A DNA stretch of 64,000 nt, taken from Enhydrobacter sp. (lineage in GTDB: Bacteria > Pseudomonadota > Alphaproteobacteria > Reyranellales > Reyranellaceae). The translations under genes were made by a program, and so were the position numbers. The number at the start of each line of letters is the position of its first letter. Within the stretch, counting starts at the first letter, position 1. The stretch is taken from assembly GCA_025808875.1 (NCBI GenBank), contig CP075528.1, positions 4,090,473-4,154,472 on the forward strand, read 5' to 3'. Under the pieces are notes generated by a model. The model saw only the letters and a program-made list of their open reading frames with translations. It searched no databases and was not told where the DNA came from. Positions 7,933 through 16,220 of this stretch are shown here, one piece after another.

Positions 7933-9396
7933 ATGACGCCGGACGGGCGCCCGAACGACCGGGCCGACGGCTACATGACGTCGGTCGCCTACACTTACGA
8001 CTATCATCGCGAACTCAATCCGCTGCACATGCGGCTTGCCCTGCTGGCGGCGGGCATCGCCCCGCCCGAGGTCGCCACGGCATGCGAGCTGGGTTGCGGC
8101 CAGGGGATCAGCCTCGCGATCCATGCCGCGGCTTCACCGACGCGCTGGTTCGGCACCGACGTCAACCCAGAGCACGTGGCCTTCGCTCGCACGCTTGCCG
8201 ACGCTGCTGGCGTCGATATCCGGCTGATGGACGATGCGTTTGCCGACTTCGCGGTGCGTGCCGACCTGCCGGCCTTCGACTTCGTCGCGCTCCACGGCGT
8301 GTGGAGTTGGATCAGCGAACAGAATCGCCGGACCGTGGTCGAGTTCGTCGGCCGGCACCTCAAGCCCGGTGGCGTATTCTTCCTGAGCTACAACGCTCTT
8401 CCGGGCTCGGCCTCGTTCGGCCCGGTGCGCCACGTGCTCGCCCAGCACGCCGAACGAACCGGCGGCCAGCGCGACGTCGCCGGCCGTGTCGAGGCCGCGA
8501 TCGCCTTCGGCGAGCGGCTGGCGGCCGCCGGGGCGGCCTATCTGCAGGACAATCCACGGGATGCGGCCCGCCTTGCCAGGCTCCGGCAGGAGGACGCGCG
8601 CTATCTCGCCCACGAATATTTCGGCCGCGACTGGACGCCGATGCACTTCGCCGACGTGGCGGCCTGCCTGGCGGATGCGGGCCTCGGCTTCGCTTGCACG
8701 GCCTCTCCGTTCGAAACTCTGGACGCCCTCAATCTCGAGCCCGAACAGCACGCGATCCTGGCCGCCATCGACGACCCCGTGTTCCGCCAGACCGTGCGCG
8801 ACTTCCTGGTCAACCAGCGGTTCCGCCGCGACTACTGGGTGCGCGACGCACGGCGGCTCTCGCCGGCAGAACGTGCGGACGGTTTGCGCGATACACGCCT
8901 CGTGCTTGCCGCGCAGCGCCTCGAACTGCCCCGCGAGATGCGCGCCGTGCTCGCCCTCAATCCGCGCGCGCCGCGCGCGGGCATCGTGTCGGCGATAGCC
9001 GGCCTGTTTGCCGACCGTCGAGCGCGGCCGCTGGGCGAGGTCGAGAAAGCGCTGCCGGATGTCCCCTTCGAGCGCATCGTCGAAGCGGTGATGCTCCTCA
9101 TCGGCTACGACCGGCTCGCCCCCGCTCAGGACGACGCCACGGCACGTCGCGTTCGGCCGCACACGGACCGCCTGAACGCTTGCCTGTTCCGATCGTCGAC
9201 GGCGGAGCGCGACCTGCGGCACTTCGCCAGCCCGCTGACCGGCGGCGGCGTGCGAGTCCGCCGCGCCCATATACCCTTGCTCACGATGACACGCGGAGGA
9301 GCAGGCCTTGATGAGCGTGCGGAAGCGGGAACGGAAGATGCCGCCGTGTTCGCCAGGGACGTGCTGCCGGTGTTGAAGGCGCTGGGCGTGACATGA
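7933..9396 (+). CDS. Class I SAM-dependent methyltransferase with regulatory domain
   Basis: A 487-residue protein. The N-terminal SAM-binding domain has the glycine-rich motif I ACELGCGQGISLAIHAA (about residues 45-61), the acidic ribose-binding strand GTDVNPEH and the core FDFVALHGVWSWIS. The longer C-terminal half (LRQEDARYLAHEYFGRDW, then LFADRRARPLGEV) resembles the methyltransferase regulatory domain found in bacterial proteins that often modify peptides or surface structures. It lies between two PhyH-type oxygenase genes and overlaps the next start by 4 bp (ATGA). The substrate is not evident; a lasso peptide, a lipid or an envelope component are all possible. Confidence 0.85.
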   Translation: MTPDGRPNDRADGYMTSVAYTYDYHRELNPLHMRLALLAAGIAPPEVATACELGCGQGISLAIHAAASPTRWFGTDVNPEHVAFARTLADAAGVDIRLMDDAFADFAVRADLPAFDFVALHGVWSWISEQNRRTVVEFVGRHLKPGGVFFLSYNALPGSASFGPVRHVLAQHAERTGGQRDVAGRVEAAIAFGERLAAAGAAYLQDNPRDAARLARLRQEDARYLAHEYFGRDWTPMHFADVAACLADAGLGFACTASPFETLDALNLEPEQHAILAAIDDPVFRQTVRDFLVNQRFRRDYWVRDARRLSPAERADGLRDTRLVLAAQRLELPREMRAVLALNPRAPRAGIVSAIAGLFADRRARPLGEVEKALPDVPFERIVEAVMLLIGYDRLAPAQDDATARRVRPHTDRLNACLFRSSTAERDLRHFASPLTGGGVRVRRAHIPLLTMTRGGAGLDERAEAGTEDAAVFARDVLPVLKALGVT

Positions 9397-10262
9397 CCGA
9401 GGCGCCACGGCTTCTGGCGCTGGTGCGCCGACGGGAATTCTGGACGCAGCTCGCTCCCGATCTCGGCATCGGCGAAGAGGCGGTGTTGCGCGACGCCATC
9501 CCGTGGTCCGCGTCCGCCCTCGACCCGACGACCTTGCGCGCGCAACTCGATGACCAAGGCTACGTGCATCTGCCGAAGGTGATGGAACCCGAACTCTGCG
9601 GACGCCTGGCGACGGCGGTCGCGCAGCTCGCCGCGCTCGGCATTCCGCCGGTTTTCTGCATGGTCTACGACCTTTTCTGGACGCCGCCGTTTCGGCTCGT
9701 GCGCATCGTCGAGGAGGCGTTGGGCGCGCCGCCCCGCCTGTTGCCCGCTTTCTGGATCTGGCACGTCGACCCGGCGAAGTCGGAGAGAGGCTGGGCGCCG
9801 CATCGCGACGTGGGCCATGCGGCGCTGTTTGCCGACAGGCGTCCGAAAGCGCTCACCGCCTGGTTCGCCTTCAGCGAGGCGAACGAACTCAACGGCTGCA
9901 TGCACGTCGTGCCGGCCGACCGCGACCGCTACTACGGCAGGCCGGCGGGCGACGGCAAGACGACGGACTTCGCGCCCTCCGACGTACGCGCCCTGCCGGC
10001 GGCTGCGGGCGACGTGTTCCTGTGGACCCAGGCGCTGCTGCACTGGGGGGGCCAGTCCTCGCCACTGGCGGCGGGGCCGCGTATCAGCCTGTCGATCGAG
10101 TTCATGCACGCCGACGAGGAGCCCTATGCGCGACCGCCGGTGGAACCTGCGGGCATCGCACGCCTGGAAGACCGCCTGCATCTCATTGCCCGTCAGATCC
10201 TGCGCTACCGCCACATGTACGGCCTGCCGCCGCAGCTCGAGGCGCTGGCGCGGGCCTTGTGA
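9393..10262 (+). CDS. Second phytanoyl-CoA dioxygenase-like oxygenase
   Basis: A 289-residue protein. It has an N-terminal helical region, then the HxD pair in GWAPHRDVGHAALF, a substrate-region stretch WFAFSEANELNGCMHVVP typical of PhyH-like enzymes, and the distal His in WTQALLHWGG. These are Fe(II)/2-oxoglutarate ligands by family precedent. It overlaps the methyltransferase gene by 4 bp, so the two proteins are probably made together. It is clearly different in sequence from the oxygenase at 7170-7919, so this is not a recent duplication. The pathway is unknown. Confidence 0.84.
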   Translation: MTEAPRLLALVRRREFWTQLAPDLGIGEEAVLRDAIPWSASALDPTTLRAQLDDQGYVHLPKVMEPELCGRLATAVAQLAALGIPPVFCMVYDLFWTPPFRLVRIVEEALGAPPRLLPAFWIWHVDPAKSERGWAPHRDVGHAALFADRRPKALTAWFAFSEANELNGCMHVVPADRDRYYGRPAGDGKTTDFAPSDVRALPAAAGDVFLWTQALLHWGGQSSPLAAGPRISLSIEFMHADEEPYARPPVEPAGIARLEDRLHLIARQILRYRHMYGLPPQLEALARAL

Positions 10263-10272
10263 TTCCTGTCCG

Positions 10273-11352
10273 TCAATCCAGACCCGGCAGCAGCCGCAGG
10301 CGCGCCAGCTCGGCCGCGATGACGTGGGCGATCAGCCGGTTGCCGGCGGCGGAATGGTGGCCGTAAAGATACAGTGAATCGACGCCCTGCTCGTCGATCG
10401 CCGTCTCCACCGCGTCGAACGTGTCGAGCGTCGCGAGACCCGCCTCACTCGCGCACCGCAGCACCTGAAGCGCCTCGGCATGCTGCTCTCGCTCACGCGC
10501 CACGCCATGCCCCCATACGGTGCGGTCGTATTGCGCCACCACCAGGACAGGCACGGGCAGGCTGGAGAGGCGCCGCATCAACGGACAGGCCAGCGTGTCG
10601 CCCGTGCCCGGCGGCAACGCCTGGACGTCATCGAAGATCCACGCGAGCATCCATCCTTGGCGGCGTGCCACAGTGTCGATCAACACCGACCAACCCAGCA
10701 GACGCTGCCAGAACGGCAGCGAATCGCAGGCAGCCCGCGGTGGCGGTACCGGGAAGTTGCGCAGCCTGAGCTCTTCGCCGACGAGTTCGAAATAGGGCTT
10801 GTCGAAGCTCCAGGAGCGGCTGAGCTCGTTGCGCCGCAGATCGTCGACGATGAAGCCGACGACCGCCACCGCCACCTCGTACTTCGCCACCATCAGCTCG
10901 GTTTGCAGCACAGTCTGGTCGAGGCCGAAACCGCCGACTCCCGCATTGATCACCCTCCGTCCCGCCAGTTCCTGCAGATAGGCGGGCCAAGCCTCGTCGT
11001 CGGCCACCTCGTCCCCCTCGGTGAAGGAATCGCCCGTGGCGAGGATGGCGGGAGTCGGTGCCGCGCCGGGCGGCAAGGGGGGCATGCGCCGCAGCCTGTC
11101 CGGCCCGATATTGTAGAGTTCCGAGGTGAAACGGGGGCTGGGCGCCCAGCCGAGCTGGGGATGGTGGTCGTACGCGCAGACCGGCTCCACCATGGGGGTG
11201 GCCCGTCGTTCTTCCCACACGATATTGGGCCAGTTGGTCAGCCAATCGGTCCCCCGCCATGTCCGGGACGCCAGCTCGAGCCCGCCAAGCGAGACAGCCA
11301 CCGAGCCCAAAACCAGCATTGTCCGGGCAAAAAATTCAGTCAGCCAGTGCAT
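10273..11352 (-). CDS. SGNH/GDSL-type hydrolase-like protein with N-terminal membrane anchor
   Basis: A 359-residue protein that starts with a signal-anchor helix (TMLVLGSVAVSLGGLELASR). It then carries the SGNH nucleophile block ILATGDSFTEGDEV, an oxyanion Gly region (NAGVGGFGLDQ) and a C-terminal catalytic-type His (YGHHSAAGNRLIA). Family members are esterases or O-acetyl/acyl transfer enzymes, often acting on carbohydrates or the cell envelope. It converges on the second dioxygenase gene with only 10 bp between the stops. It may be the far end of the tailoring cluster or an unrelated envelope gene. Confidence 0.75.
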   Translation of the reverse strand: MHWLTEFFARTMLVLGSVAVSLGGLELASRTWRGTDWLTNWPNIVWEERRATPMVEPVCAYDHHPQLGWAPSPRFTSELYNIGPDRLRRMPPLPPGAAPTPAILATGDSFTEGDEVADDEAWPAYLQELAGRRVINAGVGGFGLDQTVLQTELMVAKYEVAVAVVGFIVDDLRRNELSRSWSFDKPYFELVGEELRLRNFPVPPPRAACDSLPFWQRLLGWSVLIDTVARRQGWMLAWIFDDVQALPPGTGDTLACPLMRRLSSLPVPVLVVAQYDRTVWGHGVAREREQHAEALQVLRCASEAGLATLDTFDAVETAIDEQGVDSLYLYGHHSAAGNRLIAHVIAAELARLRLLPGLD

Positions 11353-11647
11353 TTAGGATGCATAAATGGCGGCCTCGTCATTCCCTTGTCAATCAGCAGT
11401 GCGAGTGAGAAGTTCGCGTCAACAATTTGCAGACTCAGGATTCCGAAATATTTGCACTTTCGGCACGTGTTGACCGACGCGTCATCATTTTGTCGCACCA
11501 CCCCATCAGAATCTTCTTGAACCCGGGGTGCAAAGACGACATAAACAGCCTCGGGAAGCACCGGGCAGTGGGAGCCCGGGATTGGGAGAGGGAAGGCGAC
11601 GTACCTCAGCGTATCGAGGAAGCGCCATTGGTCCGGGAAGGTGTGGA
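11353..11647. other. Gene-free, relatively A/T-rich intergenic stretch
   Basis: About 295 bp upstream of both the minus-strand SGNH gene and the plus-strand small secreted protein gene. It is locally more A/T-rich than its surroundings and is the likely place for two outward promoters, but no convincing -35/-10 pair or operator could be assigned. ORFs crossing it have no coding-like composition. Confidence 0.5.
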
Positions 11648-11905
11648 ATGCGTCATCTCTTCGTCGCAGCATTGATGGTGGTTGGAGCGCTGCTCGTCAC
11701 GGCCACGACGGCCGGCGTGCTGCAGAGCCGCGCCACGTCGGGCAACAACGTCGGCTCTTACGAGCCGCCCTCGCTCACGAGCCCGCAGTCGAAGACGGCG
11801 AAGGCGCCGTCGAAGTCGGCGCCCGAGCCGGCGGTGATCGGCGTGCGTGGCCGCTCGAACGCGCAACCGCGCACGGCACCGGCGGTGCTCGACCAGCGCG
11901 TGTAA
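11648..11905 (+). CDS. Small exported or membrane-anchored hypothetical protein
   Basis: An 85-residue protein from an ATG preceded by a purine-rich GGGAAGG. It has a hydrophobic N-terminal segment (LFVAALMVVGALLVTATTAG) that could be a signal peptide or anchor. The rest is a low-complexity Ser/Pro/Lys-rich tail (SPQSKTAKAPSKSAPEPAV). No family was recognised. A strong factor-independent terminator follows 26 bp after the stop, which supports a genuine short transcription unit. Confidence 0.6.
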   Translation: MRHLFVAALMVVGALLVTATTAGVLQSRATSGNNVGSYEPPSLTSPQSKTAKAPSKSAPEPAVIGVRGRSNAQPRTAPAVLDQRV

Positions 11906-11931
11906 ACGGCGCGCCGCAGACCGGCTCGCAA

Positions 11932-11961
11932 AAAGGCGCCCCAGTGGGCGCCTTTCTTTTT
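11932..11961 (+). terminator. Rho-independent terminator
   Basis: A perfect 10-bp stem AAAGGCGCCC / GGGCGCCTTT with a four-base CAGT loop, followed by CTTTTT. It stands just after the small gene ending at 11905 and is the clearest intrinsic terminator in the window. Confidence 0.9.
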
Positions 11962-11998
11962 GCGCGCCCCAGGCGAGCGCGCGTGGCAGGTTCGGGCG

Positions 11999-12763
11999 GT
12001 GCAAAGGAATCACGTCCCTCAAATCGACCGCCGCTACTGGCTCCTGCTTTGGATCGCCACGGTCTTCGGCTCCAACGCAGGCGACCTGCTGAATTCCCAC
12101 CTGATCGCCAGGAGCGCGGCCGGCGTTGACATCCTGGTCATCGCCGCCCTGTTCGGCGTCGTCCTGCTCGCGGAACGCCACGACCGATCGTCGAGCCATC
12201 TCCTCTACTGGCTGGCGATATGCCTCATCCCCATGATGTCCAACGAGCTCGCCACCTTGTCGGCCAAGGTCCTGGATCTCGGCCGGGTGTGGGTGGTGAT
12301 CGCGCTGATCCTGTGCTTCGTCGCGACCTTCCTGATGTTCCGCTCGGATGCCATGCACCTGGTCGACCTCAACCTGCTGTCGAGGCCGAACGCCGCGGTG
12401 CCGCTGACCGATGCGTCCTACTGGATCGGCATGCTGATCGCGAGCGCGCTCGGCACCACGGTGAGCGACATGCTGACGTACGAATGGGCAGTCGGCGCGC
12501 GGCGCGCCGCGCTTGCCTTCGTCGTCGCCTCGTTGGTTCTGCTGATAGTCGTGCCGTCGACCACGCCCCGGCATCGCCTGCTCTTCTATTGGGTGAACGT
12601 CACCGTCATCAACGCGGCAGCCACGGCCTGCGGCCATGTCCTGGCCCGCGACCCGCGCCTCGGCCTGGGATTGACGACCAGTGTCGCCCTGACGGCGGCG
12701 CTCCTGGCCGTCCTGTTGGCGCTGACGCAGGTGGGGCGACGGATCGATCGCCGAGGCGGCTGA
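11999..12763 (+). CDS. Multi-pass membrane protein (COG4705-like)
   Basis: About 254 residues, almost entirely hydrophobic helices, with roughly seven or eight membrane segments. The segment SYWIGMLIASALGTTVSDMLTYE resembles the repeated 'YW...GT..SD.L' signature of uncharacterised COG4705-type membrane proteins. An earlier copy of similar character (FGSNAGDLL) lies near the N-terminus. No ATG start exists; GTG at 11999 is chosen, and a TTG at 11960 inside the terminator is unlikely. Function unknown. Confidence 0.65.
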   Translation: MQRNHVPQIDRRYWLLLWIATVFGSNAGDLLNSHLIARSAAGVDILVIAALFGVVLLAERHDRSSSHLLYWLAICLIPMMSNELATLSAKVLDLGRVWVVIALILCFVATFLMFRSDAMHLVDLNLLSRPNAAVPLTDASYWIGMLIASALGTTVSDMLTYEWAVGARRAALAFVVASLVLLIVVPSTTPRHRLLFYWVNVTVINAAATACGHVLARDPRLGLGLTTSVALTAALLAVLLALTQVGRRIDRRGG

Positions 12764-12770
12764 AATTGTA

Positions 12771-12959
12771 GGGGCTGAGAGGGTCACTGGCGGCGTCGCC
12801 AGGTCGCGAGGCGGCAATCTTTTTCGGCATCGGCACTTGGCTGGGCTTCATCGTGCTCGACGGCGCGACCTACATGCTGCTGGCGCTGGCGGTCGGCGTC
12901 AATCTGGCTTCGGCGAACGCCATCAAGAGCGCAATCCTGGTGCGACGCTCTTCGTCATG
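12771..12959 (+). other. Short hydrophobic reading frame, possible membrane-gene remnant
   Basis: In frame here is a membrane-like segment (IFFGIGTWLGFIVLDGATYM, then LLALAVGVNLASANAIKS) that ends at a TGA and has no good start or ribosome site. A second short frame (MMPFAYKGSIDWALGEF...) begins in the overlapping ATGATG. This looks like the residue of a decayed membrane-protein gene, possibly related to the intact one just upstream. No family could be named. Confidence 0.3.
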
Positions 12960-13104
12960 ATGCCGTTCGCGTACAAGGGCAGCATCGACTGGGCTCTCGG
13001 CGAGTTCATCCGCTTGGCATGGCACAACTTCTTCCAGACCCACGCCTCGTCTTGATCCACGCGCCACGCCGCGCCGACTCTCATTGCCTCGATCCCCGCA
13101 ATGC

Positions 13105-13251
13105 TCAGCGGGAGGGTTTCTTGGCCGGCTTCTTGGGTTTCGCGGTGATCGAAGCTTTCGGCTGGGGCGGAGTTCGTGCGGCCAGCAGACGCCGTACCGC
13201 GGCTTCGAAGAGAACGTTGCGCTGAGACCTGATCTTGGGCGGCTTGGACAT
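13105..13251 (-). CDS. Very small basic protein (hypothetical)
   Basis: A 48-residue reading frame with an N-terminal basic region (MSKPPKIRSQRN), a short helix (LFEAAVRRLLAAR) and a Lys/Pro/Ala tail (KPKKPAKKPSR) like those of nucleic-acid-binding small proteins. No Shine-Dalgarno sequence is obvious. It could be a real basic protein or chance coding. Confidence 0.35.
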   Translation of the reverse strand: MSKPPKIRSQRNVLFEAAVRRLLAARTPPQPKASITAKPKKPAKKPSR

Positions 13252-13399
13252 GGTTGATAGTAGGCATAGGATGTCCGACCACGAAGTACAAAGGCGGATG
13301 CGGCGCTGAAGAACCGCGGCCTCTGTCAGAAGGAGGTGGCTTGCCGCCGGGCGCCGCGCTTCTCCGGCGGAGGGCTGTTTCCAAACGGAAGGGCTGAAC

Positions 13400-13522
13400 A
13401 TGGCGCGCATTCCCAGACCGCCCAATGAAGCACCGCGCGAACCACCGCCGGGGTCGAAGCCGGCCCCACTTCCGCCGATGCCGCCTCCGCGCGAACCGCC
13501 TCCCGGTCCACCACCCCGCTAA
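13400..13522 (+). CDS. Proline-rich 40-residue protein (hypothetical)
   Basis: An ATG with GGAAGGG seven bases upstream opens a 40-codon frame (MARIPRPPNEAPREPPPG..., ending PPPGPPPR). Seventeen of the 40 residues are proline. There is no signal peptide and no known domain. The good ribosome site and clean stop argue for translation; a low-complexity frame in GC-rich DNA is the alternative. Confidence 0.4.
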   Translation: MARIPRPPNEAPREPPPGSKPAPLPPMPPPREPPPGPPPR

Positions 13523-14001
13523 GCGGTGATCTCATAACGGGTTTCGGGCAGCTCCGCCCCAACTTGGTGACGGTGTGGTCCGTTGCCAGGCTTTCGCTAC
13601 CGGCGCATCGTCTACAACGTCTTTAATTTCTTGCGTTGCTCTTCAATGCTGGAGAGTTCAGCCATTTCACCGGCCAGTGGAGAGCCCTGCCTTGCGTCGA
13701 ATCGCAACGAAGGGAACCGAGCCACAGACGCATTGGAGGTACTGGTGCCCCGAGACGGCGTTCCGAGAGGAAGCAATTTCAATCAGCTGGCTGAAAGTGC
13801 GACGGGCAAGGACGGCAGCTCTTGCGAGGTTTGGCGGGGCAGTGGCCGCACCCTTGGCTGGCGATAGCTGCATCGAAACATCGTGGATGGTGACGCGGCG
13901 CTCGCGCCGCCTCGGCAGGGAGCGATTGTAAAGACCGTCGCGAATGCCCATTTGGAGCCGGTGCGGACACCGATGTCGGCACGGACCAGCAAAGGACAGC
14001 C
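13523..14001. other. Gene-poor stretch
   Basis: No convincing gene. Several overlapping frames exist on both strands, none with a ribosome site or recognisable protein. It contains a 16-bp copy of the tRNA-Thr 3' end (listed separately). Confidence 0.5.
13743..13758. repeat. Third copy of the tRNA-Thr 3'-end sequence
   Basis: TGGTGCCCCGAGACGG is identical to the last 16 bases (on the plus strand) of the tRNA-Thr gene at 29468 and to the left element end at 20911. The identity stops at base 17. It may be an old attachment-site remnant, but no integrase or arm-type sites are next to it. Confidence 0.5.
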
Positions 14002-15030
14002 ATGGATACCGGCCGAGCGCCACTTCGCTCGGGCGTCGAGGTACGAAAGGCTGCTGCGGTCTTCGCGCGACCGAGCCGTCGCCACGGCTTGCTTCAGCTT
14101 CTGACATCCTTCGGTCCTTTCATCGCTGCCTGTGCGGCGATGTACCTCGCCTACCCGATTTCTCCTCTTCTCGGCATCGCGCTGGCACTACCCGCTGGCG
14201 CGCTGCTGGTGCGCGTCTTCATCGTCCAGCACGATTGCGGCCACGGCTCGTTCTTCGCCTCCATCCGCGCCAACGTGCTTGTCGGCCGCGCCTGCAGCCT
14301 CCTGACGATGACGCCCTTCGCAAGCTGGGCTCGCCAGCACAGCCTGCATCACGGCCACTGGAGCAGCCTCGAGCGCCGTCCCGGCGCGGATCTCTATTCG
14401 GCCTGCCTGACGGTGCGCGAATATCTCGCGATGTCGCGTCGACAGCGCCTGTTGCACCGCCTGCCGCGCCATCCGTTGGTCGCCAACCTGCTGTTGCCGC
14501 CGCTGGTTTTCCTCGTGCTCTATCGCTTGCCGCTCGATACGCCGCGCCGCTGGGTGCGCGAGCGTCGCTCGATCGCTTTCACCAATGTCGCGTTGCTGGG
14601 CTTCTATGTCGCGCTTTCCGCGCTGCTGGGCTGGCAGAGGGTGCTCGTCCTGCAGCTCTCGACCATGGTCGTGGCCTCGATCCTCGGTGTCTGGCTGTTC
14701 GTGCTGCAGCACCGCTTCGAGACGGCGCGCTGGACGCGGCGCGGGGACTGGACTCCCTCCAACGCTTCGATGGAAGGATCCTCCTGGTTCAGGCTGCCTC
14801 GCGCCCTGCAATGGCTCACCGGCAATATCGGCTTTCATCATGTCCACCATCTCAATTCACGCGTGCCGAACTATCGTCTGCGCGCGGCGCACGAAGCGGT
14901 GCACGCGCTATGGCCGGTCGCGCCGCTCGGCCTCATGGGTGGCCTCGCCGCGCCGTGGCTCACGCTGTGGGACGAGGAAGGGCAACGGCTGGTGAGCTTC
15001 CGCACCGCCGCCCGGGCAGCAGTCGCTTGA
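14002..15030 (+). CDS. Membrane fatty-acid desaturase
   Basis: A 342-residue integral-membrane protein with the three histidine boxes of the acyl-lipid desaturase family: HDCGHGS (about residues 77-83), HSLHHGHW (about 113-120) and FHHVHHLNSRVPNY (about 277-290). Four or more hydrophobic helices separate them. The histidines bind a di-iron centre that introduces a double bond into membrane fatty acids using O2 and an electron donor. Box spacing resembles Delta-12/omega-6 type enzymes. It stands alone, with the NYN gene converging from the right. Confidence 0.9.
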   Translation: MDTGRAPLRSGVEVRKAAAVFARPSRRHGLLQLLTSFGPFIAACAAMYLAYPISPLLGIALALPAGALLVRVFIVQHDCGHGSFFASIRANVLVGRACSLLTMTPFASWARQHSLHHGHWSSLERRPGADLYSACLTVREYLAMSRRQRLLHRLPRHPLVANLLLPPLVFLVLYRLPLDTPRRWVRERRSIAFTNVALLGFYVALSALLGWQRVLVLQLSTMVVASILGVWLFVLQHRFETARWTRRGDWTPSNASMEGSSWFRLPRALQWLTGNIGFHHVHHLNSRVPNYRLRAAHEAVHALWPVAPLGLMGGLAAPWLTLWDEEGQRLVSFRTAARAAVA

Positions 15031-15297
15031 TGCGGAATCTCGGTGTCCTGCGCGGCGCGGACTGCGGGTCGATGCCGGTGGCGCTCCGCTCGGCTATCAG
15101 GGCGGCCTGCCCGATGCCACGGCTTGGCAACCGTGAGCGCCGGCATCGTGCCCGGCCGCCAATCGCAAGCACATGACGCTGGCTACGACACGGAGCAACA
15201 CATGGAAACGGCAGCCCGAAGCCATGGAGACCGTCGAACGGCGGACGAGTCGCGCGCTTCCCCAGCGCTACCCGGGACGACCCGCTGCCCCAGGCCC

Positions 15298-16119
15298 TCA
15301 GGATGATGTCGGGGTCTCACCGATGTTCCCGGTCGGCCGCTGAGACTGCCCACCACGGCGTGGCGCGGATTCCCTTCCGCCTGGCCTTGCCGACTGGGCG
15401 GGTTTCGGCCGAATCCGCACCGAGCGATCTTCCGACTGATCGACCTCGAAGGCGGCGGTGTCGCGGACCAGGTCGCTCAGTTTGCGATAGCCGTAGGTCC
15501 GAGGATCGAAGTCGGAGGCAATGACCGCCAGTCGCTGCCCTACGATCCCGAGGCCCACCCACCCATCCTCGCTGTCGATCTGCTCTATCGCCTTCAGAAG
15601 TGCCGGCACCGCGGCGCTGGCAGGCTGAAGAGCCCTCCTCGCCCCTTCCCGCTCCCTTGGGGACGTCGTCGTTTCGGGCAGCAGGTTCTCCGTGTAGACA
15701 AAGCGACGGCAGGCTTGGCGGAAGCTTTCTGGCGTCTTCTGCGCGCCGAACCCGTAGACGTCGGCACCTTCCTCGCGAAGCCGCGAGGCCAAACGGGTGA
15801 AGTCGCTGTCCGATGAGACAAGGCAGAAGCCGTCGAAGCGGCCACTGTGCAGCAAGTCCATGGCATCGATGACGAGGGCGATGTCGGACGCGTTCTTGCC
15901 GGTCGTATAGGCGAACTGCTGATAGGGATCGATGGCATATTTCTGCAGGATATCGGCCCATGATTTCAGCCGTGGACTCGAGAAATCTCCATAGATGCGG
16001 CGAACGCTCGCCTCGCCGAACCTGGCGATCTCTTCGAAAAGGCCGGCGACGATCCGCGGCGAGGTGTTGTCGGCGTCGATCAGGACGGCAAAGCGCCGGG
16101 GACGGATGTCATCAACCAT
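15298..16119 (-). CDS. NYN-domain (LabA-like) RNase-fold protein with C-terminal OST-HTH/LOTUS-like domain
   Basis: A 273-residue protein. The N-terminal NYN nuclease domain has the conserved acidic residues in FAVLIDADNTSP (first Asp about residue 14), ASDIALVIDAMDLLH and FCLVSSDSDFTRLA. A linker follows, and then a small domain (LLKAIEQIDSEDGWVGLGIVGQRL ... GYRKLSDLVR) matching the OST-HTH/LOTUS pattern, followed by a basic low-complexity tail. Family members are cytoplasmic PIN-like RNases or RNA-binding proteins. The target is unknown. It begins with ATG, and no close operon partner is present. Confidence 0.85.
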   Translation of the reverse strand: MVDDIRPRRFAVLIDADNTSPRIVAGLFEEIARFGEASVRRIYGDFSSPRLKSWADILQKYAIDPYQQFAYTTGKNASDIALVIDAMDLLHSGRFDGFCLVSSDSDFTRLASRLREEGADVYGFGAQKTPESFRQACRRFVYTENLLPETTTSPREREGARRALQPASAAVPALLKAIEQIDSEDGWVGLGIVGQRLAVIASDFDPRTYGYRKLSDLVRDTAAFEVDQSEDRSVRIRPKPAQSARPGGRESAPRRGGQSQRPTGNIGETPTSS

Positions 16120-16220
16120 GGGGCCCTGCTGACGAACGCGGCCCCGTCAAACTACAGTACGGTTCTCGGGACGCAAGATCTCCGCGGAACGGCCGGGGCG
16201 ATCGGCCTCGTGCGGAACGA

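Noticed and set aside
11340-11672. Minus-strand ORF of 110 codons before the small exported protein
   Set aside because: Composition and lack of a ribosome site or motif suggest chance; it overlaps the likely promoter region.
13667-14107. Several overlapping ORFs upstream of the desaturase
   Set aside because: None has a ribosome site or protein-like motif; the frames contradict each other in strand and are interrupted by the tRNA-like repeat.
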